Source: Paracoccaceae bacterium (lineage in GTDB: Bacteria; Pseudomonadota; Alphaproteobacteria; Rhodobacterales; Rhodobacteraceae). Taken from it: a stretch of 34,978 nucleotides of DNA. A program made the translations under genes and the position numbers. Position 1 is the stretch's first letter, and each line of letters starts with the position of its first letter. The stretch covers positions 1 to 34,978 of the forward strand of contig PAPN01000031.1 in the NCBI GenBank assembly GCA_002708925.1, given 5' to 3'. Below, piece after piece: positions 8,262-14,652 of this stretch. The notes beneath the pieces were generated by a model. It saw only the letters and a list, made by a program, of their open reading frames with translations. It was not told the origin of the DNA and did no database searches.

Positions 8262-8576
8262 ATGACCACCTTTGACGATCGCGAACAAGCATTCGAAGCA
8301 AAATTCGCCCATGATGAAGCAATGCAGTTCAAGGCCGATGCCCGCGCCAATAAACTGCTGGGCCTGTGGGCGGCGGAATTGCTGGGCAAATCGGGCGATG
8401 AGGCCGCGGCCTATGCCAAAACCGTAATCGTCGCGGATTTCGAAGAAGCCGGTCACGAGGACGTCGTGCGCAAAGTCGCCGCCGATCTGGAAGGCAAGGC
8501 CGACGCAGACGCCATCCGCGCCAAACGTGCCGAACTGCTGGCCGTTGCCAAGAATGAGATCATGACAGATCTCTAA
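8262..8576 (+). CDS. DUF1476 protein, zeta-type inhibitor of F1 ATP synthase
   Basis: A 104-residue DUF1476 protein. In Paracoccus denitrificans this family is the zeta subunit, which blocks ATP hydrolysis by F1Fo-ATP synthase through its N-terminal segment. Visible hallmarks are the start MTTFDDREQAFEAKFAHDEA and the helical body FKADARANKLLGLWAAELLG, with an acidic region (ADFEEAGHEDVVRKV) thereafter. The protein is soluble and almost entirely helical. The ATG at 8262 gives the family N-terminus; the longer open frame does not. It is transcribed away from purC and ends in its own perfect terminator, so it is probably monocistronic. No atp genes lie nearby. Confidence 0.9.
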   Translation: MTTFDDREQAFEAKFAHDEAMQFKADARANKLLGLWAAELLGKSGDEAAAYAKTVIVADFEEAGHEDVVRKVAADLEGKADADAIRAKRAELLAVAKNEIMTDL

Positions 8577-8603
8577 TCCTGTCTGATTTCAACAGGTTAC
8601 ACG

Positions 8604-8632
8604 AAACGCGGCCCCTTGCGGCCGCGTTTTTC
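8604..8632 (+). terminator. Terminator after the zeta-inhibitor gene
   Basis: A perfect 10-bp stem AAACGCGGCC/GGCCGCGTTT with loop CCTTGC, running into TTTTTC. Confidence 0.9.
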
Positions 8633-8710
8633 TTTGGCGCTGCCGTGATGCTTTCGTGATGCGGACTGTCGCGGCGCTCACAACCTTCTTGAACAATATG
8701 AATTTGCGCT

Positions 8711-8740
8711 TTGCCCGCAAACGTGACAGGTAGCGGGCAA
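8711..8740 (+). promoter_or_regulatory. Hairpin in the leader of the homocysteine methyltransferase gene
   Basis: A perfect 8-bp stem TTGCCCGC/GCGGGCAA encloses a 14-nt loop (AAACGTGACAGGTA), 26 bp before the start codon. It has no U-tract, so it is not a terminator. A methionine-linked riboswitch was considered, but I could not match the SAM-II, SAH or SAM/SAH consensus. Confidence 0.35.
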
Positions 8741-8766
8741 AATCCGCCCACCCTGAGGATCCGAAA

Positions 8767-9789
8767 ATGACCAATGCACTTTCGAAACTGCTGGAAACCC
8801 GCGACTGGCTGATGGCCGATGGCGCGACGGGCACGAACCTGTTCAATATGGGGCTTAGCTCGGGCGATGCGCCCGAACTGTGGAACGAAGAACACCCCGA
8901 CCGGATCAAGAAACTGTATCTGGGCGCGGTGGATGCCGGCTCGGACCTGTTTCTGACCAACTCGTTTGGCGGCAATGCTTCGCGACTGAAACTGCACGGC
9001 GCGGAAAAACGCGCGCGCGAATTGTCGCGGATGAGCGCCGAGATCGGCCGCGAGGTCGCCGATGCCTCGGGGCGCACCGTGATCGTGGCCGGTTCCGTTG
9101 GCCCCACGGGCGAGATTTTCGCCCCCATGGGCCCGATGACACATGCCGCCGCCGTTGAAATCTTCCACGAACAGGCCGAGGGCCTGAAAGAGGGCGGCGC
9201 AGACGTTCTGTGGCTGGAAACCATCTCGGCCCCCGAAGAATACAAAGCCGCCGCCGAGGCCTTTGCCCTGGCCGATATGCCCTGGTGCGGCACCATGAGC
9301 TTTGACACCGCCGGGCGTACCATGATGGGCGTGACCAGCGCCGCGATGGTGGATATGGTGGAAAAACTGCCCAATCCTCCGCTGGCCTTTGGCGCGAACT
9401 GCGGGGTTGGCGCGTCTGACCTGCTGCGCACCGTGCTGGGCTTTGCCGCGCATGGCACCGAACGGCCGATCATTGCCAAAGGCAACGCCGGCATTCCCAA
9501 GTATCACGACGGCCACATCCATTACGATGGCACCCCCGAGCTGATGGCAGAATATGCCGTTCTGGCCCGCGATGCCGGGGCCACCATCATCGGCGGCTGC
9601 TGCGGCACCATGCCCGAGCACCTGTCGGCCATGCGGGCGGCACTGGAAACCCGCGAACGCGGCCCGCGCCCCTCGCTGGAACAGATCGCCGAGACACTGG
9701 GCGGGTTTTCCTCGGCTTCGGATGGCACCGGAGAGGACGCCGACGCCCCCGCCAAGGGCCGCCGGGGCTCGCGTCGCCGGCGGGGCTAA
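8767..9789 (+). CDS. bmt: Homocysteine S-methyltransferase (Bmt/MetH N-terminal type)
   Basis: A 340-residue zinc-dependent homocysteine methyltransferase. The fold start LMADGATGTNLF and zinc ligands Cys212 (GANCGVG) and Cys278/Cys279 (GGCCGT) are intact. Such proteins are usually annotated betaine-homocysteine methyltransferase. The nearby corrinoid protein (11872) and DUF1638 protein (12622) suggest instead the homocysteine-binding part of a split cobalamin-dependent methionine synthase, as reported for Phaeobacter. The last 40 residues are a low-complexity acidic, then Arg-Gly-rich tail (ending GSRRRRG). The gene has its own terminator. The methyl donor (betaine or methylcobalamin) cannot be told from sequence. 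Confidence 0.85.
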   Translation: MTNALSKLLETRDWLMADGATGTNLFNMGLSSGDAPELWNEEHPDRIKKLYLGAVDAGSDLFLTNSFGGNASRLKLHGAEKRARELSRMSAEIGREVADASGRTVIVAGSVGPTGEIFAPMGPMTHAAAVEIFHEQAEGLKEGGADVLWLETISAPEEYKAAAEAFALADMPWCGTMSFDTAGRTMMGVTSAAMVDMVEKLPNPPLAFGANCGVGASDLLRTVLGFAAHGTERPIIAKGNAGIPKYHDGHIHYDGTPELMAEYAVLARDAGATIIGGCCGTMPEHLSAMRAALETRERGPRPSLEQIAETLGGFSSASDGTGEDADAPAKGRRGSRRRRG

Positions 9790-9809
9790 CCCCCCCCGTG
9801 CAGGAACGA

Positions 9810-9838
9810 AAGGGCCGTGTCTTCGCGGCCCTTCTTTT
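9810..9838 (+). terminator. Terminator after the homocysteine methyltransferase gene
   Basis: An 8-bp stem AAGGGCCG/CGGCCCTT followed by CTTTT, 20 bp past the stop codon. Confidence 0.85.
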
Positions 9839-9939
9839 GGCCCGGATATGCCCCCCTATATGACACAGGTCAGAGCAGAGCCTCGCGCTGTGCCGTAGAC
9901 TCATGCTTGCGCGAACGTCGTACTTCCGGAGGAGAAGCC

Positions 9940-10221
9940 ATGACAAGCCAAGCCGATTTCAGAACCCGTTGGGCCAGCATGTCCGCCCAGAAACGAGACG
10001 ATTTCCTGGGGGCGATCCGCGCCTGGGGCAAGCTGAGCGACGACCAGATCGCCGCCTTTCCGGACGTCCCGCAATTGCGTGACATGATGGATTGCCTATG
10101 CGCCTGCGAGGAATCCTATGACAAGTCCATCGAGAAATGCAAAGACAGCGCAGACCCGGACAAATGCCGCATCGGAGCGCGCGAGGCCCTGACCCAGTGC
10201 TGCGCGAAATGCGGTGACTGA
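9940..10221 (+). CDS. Unknown small Cys-rich protein (twin CX3C pattern), first of pair
   Basis: A 93-residue protein of unknown function. The N-terminal half is helical (FRTRWASMSAQKRDDFLGAI). The C-terminal half carries cysteines as C-x3-C-x10-C-x8-C-x10-C-x3-C, plus one extra Cys inside each CX3C, ending CCAKCGD. That spacing fits an antiparallel two-helix hairpin tied by disulfides or binding metal. There is no signal peptide, so it is probably cytoplasmic. GGAGGAGAAGCC precedes the ATG at 9940. The stop overlaps the start of the next gene, which has the same cysteine pattern, so the two look like diverged tandem duplicates in one operon. Confidence 0.72.
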   Translation: MTSQADFRTRWASMSAQKRDDFLGAIRAWGKLSDDQIAAFPDVPQLRDMMDCLCACEESYDKSIEKCKDSADPDKCRIGAREALTQCCAKCGD

Positions 10222-10570
10222 GCGCCCCTCTTGTGCGGATCTGGACCGCGCTCTGGCCCGGTGGCAGGCGATGTCTGCGCCCGAAAGATTCGAATTCGCC
10301 CAGCGTTTTCAGTCTCTTGGGTTGGTTGCGGATGCCCTTGGGCGGCCCGTATTCGAAACCGCCCGCCCCCTTCCGCCTGAACCGCCCGAAGAAGAGGACG
10401 AAGACGCCACCCCCGAACAGAAATGCGTAAACAGGTGTTTTCGCGCCTTTGATCGCATGATGACAATCTGCGGCCAGGTCCACGAAGAGGGCGGCGATTC
10501 CGAGGCCTGCGCATTGTCAGCCCAGATGGCGCTGCGCAGTTGTCTGGCCGCGTGCCGGGGGGAGGATTAG
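10214..10570 (+). CDS. Unknown Cys-rich protein (twin CX3C pattern), second of pair
   Basis: A 118-residue unknown protein starting at GTG 10214, overlapping the preceding gene by 8 bp, so probably translationally coupled. The N-terminus (CADLDRALARWQAMSAPERFEFAQRF) recalls that of its neighbour (FRTRWASMSAQKRDDFLGAI). A Pro/acidic linker (about 50-66) leads to a domain with C-x3-C-x10-C-x12-C-x10-C-x3-C (KCVNRC to SCLAAC). Four of the five spacings equal those of the first protein; only the central gap differs. No signal peptide or membrane segment is seen. The gene converges with the radical SAM gene, with 3 bp between their stop codons. I do not assign a function. Confidence 0.7.
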   Translation: MTERPSCADLDRALARWQAMSAPERFEFAQRFQSLGLVADALGRPVFETARPLPPEPPEEEDEDATPEQKCVNRCFRAFDRMMTICGQVHEEGGDSEACALSAQMALRSCLAACRGED

Positions 10571-10573
10571 GCG

Positions 10574-11662
10574 TCAGAAAAGGCTCAGCTGATCGCCCTT
10601 TCGGGGTGGCGGCTGAAACAGGTCGCAGCGCAGCGCGGGCTGTTTGCAGTCCAGCCCCAAGCGGCGCGCTGCGGTCTTGAACCGGGCCGCGATCATTTCG
10701 GCATAGGGCCCCTGCCCGCGCATCCGGCGGCCCCATTGCGCATCGTAATCCTGCCCGCCGTGCATTTCGCGCAGCCGGGCCATGATCCGGGCCGCACGCT
10801 GCGGAAAATGCGCCTGTAGCCATTCCTGAAACAGCGCCGAGACCTCCAGCGGGAGGCGCAGCATGATCCAGCTGGCCGCATCGGCCCCGGCGTTTTTGCC
10901 CGCCTCAAGCAGCGCCTCGATCTCGTGATCGTTCAGCATCGGCACGATGGGCGAGGTCATCACCCGCACCGGCACCCCTGCCCCGGTCAGCGCGCGAATC
11001 GTGGCCAGGCGCCGTTTGGGCGAGGGCACCCGCGGCTCCATCCGGCGTGCCAGCCTGGCGTCCAGCGTGGTCACGGACACCCCGACCCGCACCAGCCCCC
11101 TGGCCGCCATCGGGGCCAGAATGTCCAGATCGCGCTCGATCAGCGTGCCCTTGGTGACGATGGCCACCGGATGATTGAAGGCCTGTAGCACCTTCAGGCA
11201 GGCGCGCATGACGCCGTGGTCGCGCTCGATCGGCTGATAGGGGTCGGTGTTGGTGCCGATAGCGATCGGCGCAACCCGATACGAAGGTTTGCGCAGCGCG
11301 CGCGCCAGAACCTGCGGCGCCTCGGGGCGGGCCACCAGCTGCGTTTCGAAATCCAGCCCCGGCGACAGGCCCAGATAGGCATGAGTGGGCCGCGCGAAAC
11401 AATAAATGCAGCCGTGTTCGCACCCGCGATAGGGGTTCAGCGTCCGGTCAAACGGCAAATCGGGCGAGCGGATATAGTTGATCACGCTGCGCGGCCGTTC
11501 CTCGCGCACCTCGGTCCGGAAGGCGGGCATGGGCTCGGGCAGATCCCAGCCGTCATGCACGCGCAGCTTCTCTTGCTGTTCGAACCGTCCCGTCCGATTG
11601 CTGACAGCGCCCCGCGCGCGGCGTCTTTCCGCCTTGATCTCATGCCGTTCGTCCCAGTTCAT
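10574..11662 (-). CDS. PA0069-family radical SAM protein, LexA-box controlled
   Basis: A 362-residue radical SAM protein of the PA0069 family, distantly like spore photoproduct lyase. The cluster motif is Cys81-x3-Cys85-x2-Cys88 in YRGCEHGCIYCFARP, followed by THAYLGLSPGLDFET, the family signature. Further family blocks are IAIGTNTDPYQPIER and RVGVSVTTLD. The substrate is unknown; DNA repair is suspected from the promoter. The ATG at 11662 fits the family start but has no spaced ribosome site. A promoter with a LexA box between its -35 and -10 would begin transcription at or next to this ATG, implying a leaderless mRNA. The upstream open frame is discounted because it crosses that promoter. 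Confidence 0.85.
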   Translation of the reverse strand: MNWDERHEIKAERRRARGAVSNRTGRFEQQEKLRVHDGWDLPEPMPAFRTEVREERPRSVINYIRSPDLPFDRTLNPYRGCEHGCIYCFARPTHAYLGLSPGLDFETQLVARPEAPQVLARALRKPSYRVAPIAIGTNTDPYQPIERDHGVMRACLKVLQAFNHPVAIVTKGTLIERDLDILAPMAARGLVRVGVSVTTLDARLARRMEPRVPSPKRRLATIRALTGAGVPVRVMTSPIVPMLNDHEIEALLEAGKNAGADAASWIMLRLPLEVSALFQEWLQAHFPQRAARIMARLREMHGGQDYDAQWGRRMRGQGPYAEMIAARFKTAARRLGLDCKQPALRCDLFQPPPRKGDQLSLF

Positions 11663-11668
11663 CCCAAC

Positions 11669-11696
11669 ATTATGAACAAAACAAGAACATTTGCAA
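11669..11696 (-). promoter_or_regulatory. LexA (SOS) box inside the radical SAM gene promoter
   Basis: On the minus strand: -35 TTGCAA (11696-11691), 16-bp spacer, -10 CATAAT (11674-11669). The box GTTC-N7-GTTC occupies 11688-11674 (top strand GAACAAAACAAGAAC) and fills the spacer. GTTC-N7-GTTC is the established alphaproteobacterial LexA operator. Confidence 0.75.
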
Positions 11697-11871
11697 TAAA
11701 CGTCACAATCATGGTGAAGATTTTTCAATCCACCTTTGTCACAAACCTCCCTATAAGTCGGAACCAACCCCAGTCCGGTCGCAATCCGTCTAGTCTGACG
11801 CGCATTTTGCCGCCACATCTGGAAAAATTAAGACACCGGCGGATCACCCGCCCATAGCTAGGAAGCGCGCC

Positions 11872-12570
11872 ATGTCGGAAGAAGAAGACATCATCCTGTC
11901 TGAACTGAACGATGAGGAACTGGTCGAGCAGATGTTCGACGATCTGTACGATGGCCTGAAAGAAGAAATCGAAGAAGGCGTGAACATCCTGCTGGAACGC
12001 GGATTGGAGCCCTACCGCGTCCTGACCGAGGCCCTGGTCGGCGGCATGACCATCGTCGGCAACGATTTCCGCGACGGCATCCTGTTCGTCCCCGAGGTGC
12101 TGCTGGCCGCCAACGCGATGAAGGGCGGCATGGCAATCCTCAAGCCTCTGCTGGCCGAGACCGGCGCGCCGCGCATGGGCAAGATGGTCATCGGCACCGT
12201 CAAGGGCGACATCCACGACATCGGCAAGAACCTGGTCTCGATGATGATGGAGGGCGCGGGTTTCGAAGTGGTCGATCTGGGGATCAACACCGATGCGGAT
12301 GAATACCTGGCCGCGCTGGAATCCGAAGGTGCCGACATCCTGGGCATGTCCGCCCTGCTGACCACCACCATGCCCTATATGAAAACGGTGATCGACGCGC
12401 TGGCCGAACAGGGCAAACGCGACGATTACATCGTGCTGGTGGGCGGCGCGCCCCTGAACGAGGAATTCGGAAAAGCCATCGGTGCCGACGCCTATTGCCG
12501 CGATGCGGCCGTGGCCGTGGAAACCGCCAAAAGCTTTGTTGCGCGCAAGCATAATCAGCTCAGCGCCTGA
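11872..12570 (+). CDS. Corrinoid (B12-binding) protein, MetH-module type
   Basis: A 232-residue cobalamin-binding protein with a helical cap domain (about 15-98, including GNDFRDGILFVPEVLLAANAMKGG) and a Rossmann B12 domain. The axial-ligand motif is GDIHDIGKN (Asp113, His115, Gly118), followed by SALLTTTM and VGGAPLN. It resembles the B12 module of methionine synthase and corrinoid proteins of methyltransferase systems. It has no catalytic domain of its own, so it must shuttle methyl groups between partners. The homocysteine methyltransferase at 8767 is the obvious acceptor enzyme and DUF1638 follows directly. The methyltetrahydrofolate-binding and reactivation parts are not in the window. 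GGAAG lies upstream of the ATG at 11872. Confidence 0.9.
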   Translation: MSEEEDIILSELNDEELVEQMFDDLYDGLKEEIEEGVNILLERGLEPYRVLTEALVGGMTIVGNDFRDGILFVPEVLLAANAMKGGMAILKPLLAETGAPRMGKMVIGTVKGDIHDIGKNLVSMMMEGAGFEVVDLGINTDADEYLAALESEGADILGMSALLTTTMPYMKTVIDALAEQGKRDDYIVLVGGAPLNEEFGKAIGADAYCRDAAVAVETAKSFVARKHNQLSA

Positions 12571-12579
12571 CCCCGGATC

Positions 12580-12607
12580 GGCCCGCCCCGCGCGTGCGGG
12601 CCCTTTT
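12580..12607 (+). terminator. Terminator between corrinoid and DUF1638 genes
   Basis: GGCCCGC (12580-12586) pairs with GCGGGCC (12596-12602) and is followed by CTTTT. It lies only 10 bp past the corrinoid stop and 15 bp before the DUF1638 start, so it probably lowers rather than abolishes expression of the second gene. Confidence 0.7.
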
Positions 12608-12621
12608 GCCTCTGTTGTTTC

Positions 12622-13257
12622 ATGACCCTGCCCAGCGATGACAGCCTGACCTCCCAGGGGCTTGCCCCCTCGCACAAGGCCGCAAGCGTGCTGATCATCG
12701 CCTGCGGGGCGCTGGCGCGTGAAATCCTGGCGCTGATCGAACGCAATGGCTGGTCCCATATGGACCTGACCTGCCTGCCCGCCATCCTGCATAACCACCC
12801 CGAGCGGATCGCCGATGCGGTGGAACGGGCCATTCTGGACCATCAGAGCAGCCACAGGCATCTGTTCGTCGCCTATGCCGATTGCGGCACCGGCGGCGCG
12901 CTTCAGAAGGTCTGTGAACGCCATGCCGTGCCGATGATCCGCGGCCCGCACTGCTATGCCTTTTTCGAGGGCGTCGATCGGTTCGCACAGCACGACGACG
13001 AGATCACCGCCTTCTACCTGACCGATTTCCTGACCCGGCAATTTGACGCCTTTGTCTGGAAACCTCTGGGGCTGGATCGCCACCCCGACTTGCGGGACAT
13101 GTATTTCGGCCATTACACCAAACTGATCTATCAGGCGCAAACCGACGACCCGGCCCTGACCGCCAAAGCCCAGGACTGCGCCACCCGCCTGGGCCTGCAA
13201 TTCGAGCGCCGCTTCACTGGCTATGGCGATCTGCAAACGGCCCTGGCGGCATTGTGA
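12622..13257 (+). CDS. DUF1638 protein
   Basis: A 211-residue DUF1638 protein. Conserved-looking cysteine blocks are LIIACGALAREI (Cys28), DLTCLPAILHNHPERI (Cys51), FVAYADCGTGG (Cys88) and IRGPHCYAFF (Cys111), which could bind a metal or cofactor. DUF1638 genes are often beside corrinoid proteins and methyltransferases. As I recall, transposon fitness data in Phaeobacter linked one to methionine synthesis; the biochemical role is unknown. No good ribosome site precedes the ATG at 12622, and a terminator sits just upstream. The first 20 or so residues are poorly structured, so the real start may be a little later, near the GTG at 12688. Confidence 0.8.
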   Translation: MTLPSDDSLTSQGLAPSHKAASVLIIACGALAREILALIERNGWSHMDLTCLPAILHNHPERIADAVERAILDHQSSHRHLFVAYADCGTGGALQKVCERHAVPMIRGPHCYAFFEGVDRFAQHDDEITAFYLTDFLTRQFDAFVWKPLGLDRHPDLRDMYFGHYTKLIYQAQTDDPALTAKAQDCATRLGLQFERRFTGYGDLQTALAAL

Positions 13258-13428
13258 CTTAGGGCAGCAGGGCCTTACGCTTTACTCGCAGCGATGGCGC
13301 ACCTTGCGCTCAAAGGCACACTAAACCCCCAAAGACCCTATGCCGATCCAAACGGCGAAGCCCATATCACCACCATGCCGCGCCCCCGCGCACAGTAAAA
13401 CTATAGGGACTGTCCATTTAAACGCACC

Positions 13429-13472
13429 TCGGGGGCCATAGGCCCCCGACGCCGCTTCGGCGTCTGCCGAAG
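13429..13472. repeat. Cluster of three overlapping hairpins
   Basis: H1: TCGGGGGCC-ATA-GGCCCCCGA (13429-13449). H2: GACGCCG-CTT-CGGCGTC (13448-13464). H3: CTTCGGC-GTCT-GCCGAAG (13455-13472). H2 and H3 cannot form together. The cluster lies between the converging DUF1638 and sufE genes and has no U-tract. A REP-like element or bidirectional transcript end is possible. Confidence 0.55.
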
Positions 13473-13532
13473 CTCCCCATGCGTGGCGCAGCCACTCCGC
13501 TGGATCACGCCCCCCGGATCACACTGCCCGCA

Positions 13533-13940
13533 TCACGCCGCCGCACATACCTGCCGGATCCGCTCGATCATCGCCCGCACCCCGTTCGAGCGCTGCGCCG
13601 ACAGATGTTCATTCAGCCCCAGCCGCGCCAGTTCCGCATGGGCATCCACCGCTGCGACCTCGGCCACCGGCACCCCGTTGTACAGCGCGCGCAGCACCGC
13701 AATCAGCCCGCGCACGATCAGCGCGTCACTGTCACCATCAAAGGAAAACACCCCGCCCTCGATCTTGGGATGCAGCCAGACCTGACTGGCGCAGCCATCC
13801 ACCTTGGTTGCGGGCACTTTCAGCGCGTCCTCCAGCGGATCCATCGCCTTGCCCTGTTCGATCACATAGCGATAGCGATCCTCCCAGTCCTCCAGGAAGT
13901 CAAAATCCTCAACGATGTCCTCAAACGCTTCGGTGGCCAT
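13533..13940 (-). CDS. sufE: SufE sulfur acceptor protein
   Basis: A 135-residue SufE, which takes sulfane sulfur from the SufS cysteine desulfurase for iron-sulfur cluster assembly. The acceptor is Cys50 in KVDGCASQVWL, in the usual loop; the N-terminus FEDIVEDFDFLEDWEDRYRYVIEQG and GLIAVLRALYNG are standard SufE segments. The ATG at 13940 matches the family start; the open frame upstream adds 40 residues without homology. It stands alone, away from any suf operon, and is divergent from the lipoprotein gene at 14087. Confidence 0.94.
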   Translation of the reverse strand: MATEAFEDIVEDFDFLEDWEDRYRYVIEQGKAMDPLEDALKVPATKVDGCASQVWLHPKIEGGVFSFDGDSDALIVRGLIAVLRALYNGVPVAEVAAVDAHAELARLGLNEHLSAQRSNGVRAMIERIRQVCAAA

Positions 13941-14086
13941 GCCCGCCCCTTTATCGCTGTGCCGTTTCAGTCTGTCCCCACCTAGGCTGCATCTTGCCAA
14001 AGGTCCAGCCCCCGCGCGCGCCTTGCGCCTTTTCAAGCGCGCGCTGATAAGGTAACCCACTCAGGACAGCGACAAAGGCGAATGTA

Positions 14087-14590
14087 ATGCGCAAACCTTT
14101 CACGGCCCTTCTGATCTCGTCCCTTCTGCTTGCCGGTTGCGGGGGCTCTGGCCTCAATCCGCTGAACTGGTTCGGACGCGGGCAGCCCGTGCCGGTTGCC
14201 ACCGAAGGGGCCAATCCGCTGATCCCGGCCAAGCGCCGCAACAGTTTCTTTCGCCGCGGCGAAAAGATCTATACCGGCGTGCCCATCCATCGCGTGACCA
14301 CCCTGAAAATCGAGCGCGTGCCCGGCGGCGCTCTGATCCGGGCGACGGGCGTGGCGCAGGTTCAGGGCTCGTATGATGTGGCGCTGATCGCCACCAATGA
14401 CGATCGGCCCGTGGATGGCGTTCTGACTTATGAATTCCGCGCCGAGATGCCCAAACGCCGTGTGGTGCAGGGCTCGGAATGGAGCCGCACCGTCACCGTG
14501 GCCACCTTCCTGACAGAGAATGAACTGGACGGGGTGCGCAGCATCAATGTGGTCGGCGCCCAGAACGCGCTGAGCGCGCGGCGCCGGTAA
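14087..14590 (+). CDS. Unknown lipoprotein
   Basis: A 167-residue protein with a textbook lipoprotein signal: MRKPFTALLISSLLLAGC, lipobox LAGC, Cys18. A short loop (NPLNWFGRGQPVPV) leads to a mostly beta-strand domain (THRVTTLKIERVPGGALIRATG-like strands, then SYDVALIATND and LTYEFRAEMP). It is predicted to sit in the periplasm, anchored to a membrane. AAGG lies upstream of the ATG. It converges on rnd with 62 bp between. I do not recognise a function. Confidence 0.82.
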   Translation: MRKPFTALLISSLLLAGCGGSGLNPLNWFGRGQPVPVATEGANPLIPAKRRNSFFRRGEKIYTGVPIHRVTTLKIERVPGGALIRATGVAQVQGSYDVALIATNDDRPVDGVLTYEFRAEMPKRRVVQGSEWSRTVTVATFLTENELDGVRSINVVGAQNALSARRR

Positions 14591-14652
14591 TCCACGGCCG
14601 GCACCCAGGTTAGCCCCGACGTTAGCCTCCGGCCCCGCTGACGATCCGCCGC

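Noticed and set aside
8640..8766. SAM-II, SAH or SAM/SAH riboswitch before the homocysteine methyltransferase gene
   Set aside because: Context is right and a hairpin exists, but the conserved cores of these riboswitches could not be matched by eye. A covariance-model search would settle it.
11647..11660. Second LexA box from GTTC repeats on the plus strand
   Set aside because: Spacing is six, not seven, and it lies within the coding start of the radical SAM gene.
11725..13236. Minus-strand ORF of 503 codons opposite the corrinoid and DUF1638 genes
   Set aside because: Spans two well-supported genes on the other strand and has no domain pattern.
14591..14652. Bidirectional terminator between the lipoprotein gene and rnd
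   Set aside because: GGCCGG/CCGGCC can pair and GTTAGCC is repeated, but the loop is long and there is no U-tract on either strand.
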